A stretch of 5,889 bases of DNA from Actinomycetes bacterium (lineage in GTDB: Bacteria; Actinomycetota; Coriobacteriia; Coriobacteriales; Coriobacteriaceae): positions 1-5,889 of the forward strand of contig JAEZNV010000148.1 in assembly GCA_023441725.1 (NCBI GenBank), in the 5' to 3' direction. Below the pieces are notes generated by a model. The model was not told the origin of the DNA and searched no databases. It was given only the letters and a program-made list of their open reading frames with translations. The stretch's first letter is position 1; each line of letters starts with the position of its first letter. The translations under genes and the position numbers were made by a program. Positions 5,660 through 5,889 of the stretch are shown in pieces.

Positions 5660-5889
5660 TTAGAGCTTGATGTCGATGTCGACGCCAGCGGGGAGGTCGA
5701 GACGCATGAGCGAATCAACGGTGCCCGAGGTGGGGTCGAGGATGTCGATGAGGCGCTTGTGGGTGCGCATCTCGAACTGCTCACGGGAGTCCTTGTTCAC
5801 GTGCGGCGAGCGGATAACCGTGTACAGGTTGCGCTCGGTGGGCAGGGGGACAGGACCGGAAACGCGAGCGCCGGTCTTCTGAGCGGTCT
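5660..5889 (-). CDS. rpsJ: 30S ribosomal protein S10 (RpsJ), 5'-truncated by window edge
   Basis: S10 is part of the head of the small ribosomal subunit and, as NusE, also joins transcription antitermination complexes. I translated 75 complete C-terminal codons up to the TAA at 5660-5662. Recognisable stretches are [38 protein letters not shown], and the ending [16 protein letters not shown]. The family is about 102 residues, so about 26 N-terminal residues and the start lie to the right of the window. A terminator follows the stop by 19 nt, so no rplC follows on this strand, whereas in many bacteria rpsJ is the first gene of the S10 operon. Here it is the last gene of its transcript. The upstream neighbours are not visible. 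Confidence 0.95.
   Translation of the reverse strand, partial: TAQKTGARVSGPVPLPTERNLYTVIRSPHVNKDSREQFEMRTHKRLIDILDPTSGTVDSLMRLDLPAGVDIDIKL

Overview
The window is an ordinary but nearly complete type II (dissociated) fatty-acid synthesis operon. The minus strand carries, in transcription order, fabH, acpP, fabK, fabD, fabG and the 5' two-thirds of fabF, which runs off the left edge. A divergent plus-strand gene encodes a biotin--protein ligase without a DNA-binding domain (birA type). A strong stem-loop terminator follows it. The right edge holds the C-terminal three quarters of ribosomal protein S10 (rpsJ, minus strand), which converges on birA.

Organism (inference): the DNA is GC-rich with GC-biased third codon positions. 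The gene order fabH-acpP-fabK-fabD-fabG-fabF is the one known from Clostridia and streptococci, and the enoyl reductase is the FMN-type FabK. A high-GC genome with a Firmicutes-like fab operon suggests a Coriobacteriia member (Collinsella or Olsenella type). This rests on remembered family features, not on a search.

Layout: 1-637 fabF (partial), 677-1450 fabG, 1481-2407 fabD, 2395-3339 fabK, 3342-3578 acpP and 3631-4590 fabH, all on the minus strand. 4591-4766 is a 176-bp divergent control region. It holds two near-identical 18-bp elements, each an imperfect palindrome. 4767-5543 is birA (+). 5544-5659 is a convergent intergenic region with the terminator at 5604-5640. 5660-5889 is rpsJ (minus, partial).

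How the genes work together: FabD loads malonate from malonyl-CoA onto the acyl carrier protein. FabH condenses acetyl-CoA (or a branched primer) with malonyl-ACP, and FabF elongates. FabG reduces the 3-keto group and FabK reduces the enoyl group. The dehydratase (FabZ) and the acetyl-CoA carboxylase subunits are absent and would be expected to the left of fabF. The biotin ligase fits here because it attaches biotin to AccB, the carboxylase subunit that feeds the pathway. The most interesting item is the pair of operator-like repeats between fabH and birA, for which no regulator is encoded in the window. The second is an rpsJ that ends at a terminator instead of leading the S10 operon. I found no mobile element, CRISPR array, tRNA or clearly new system.
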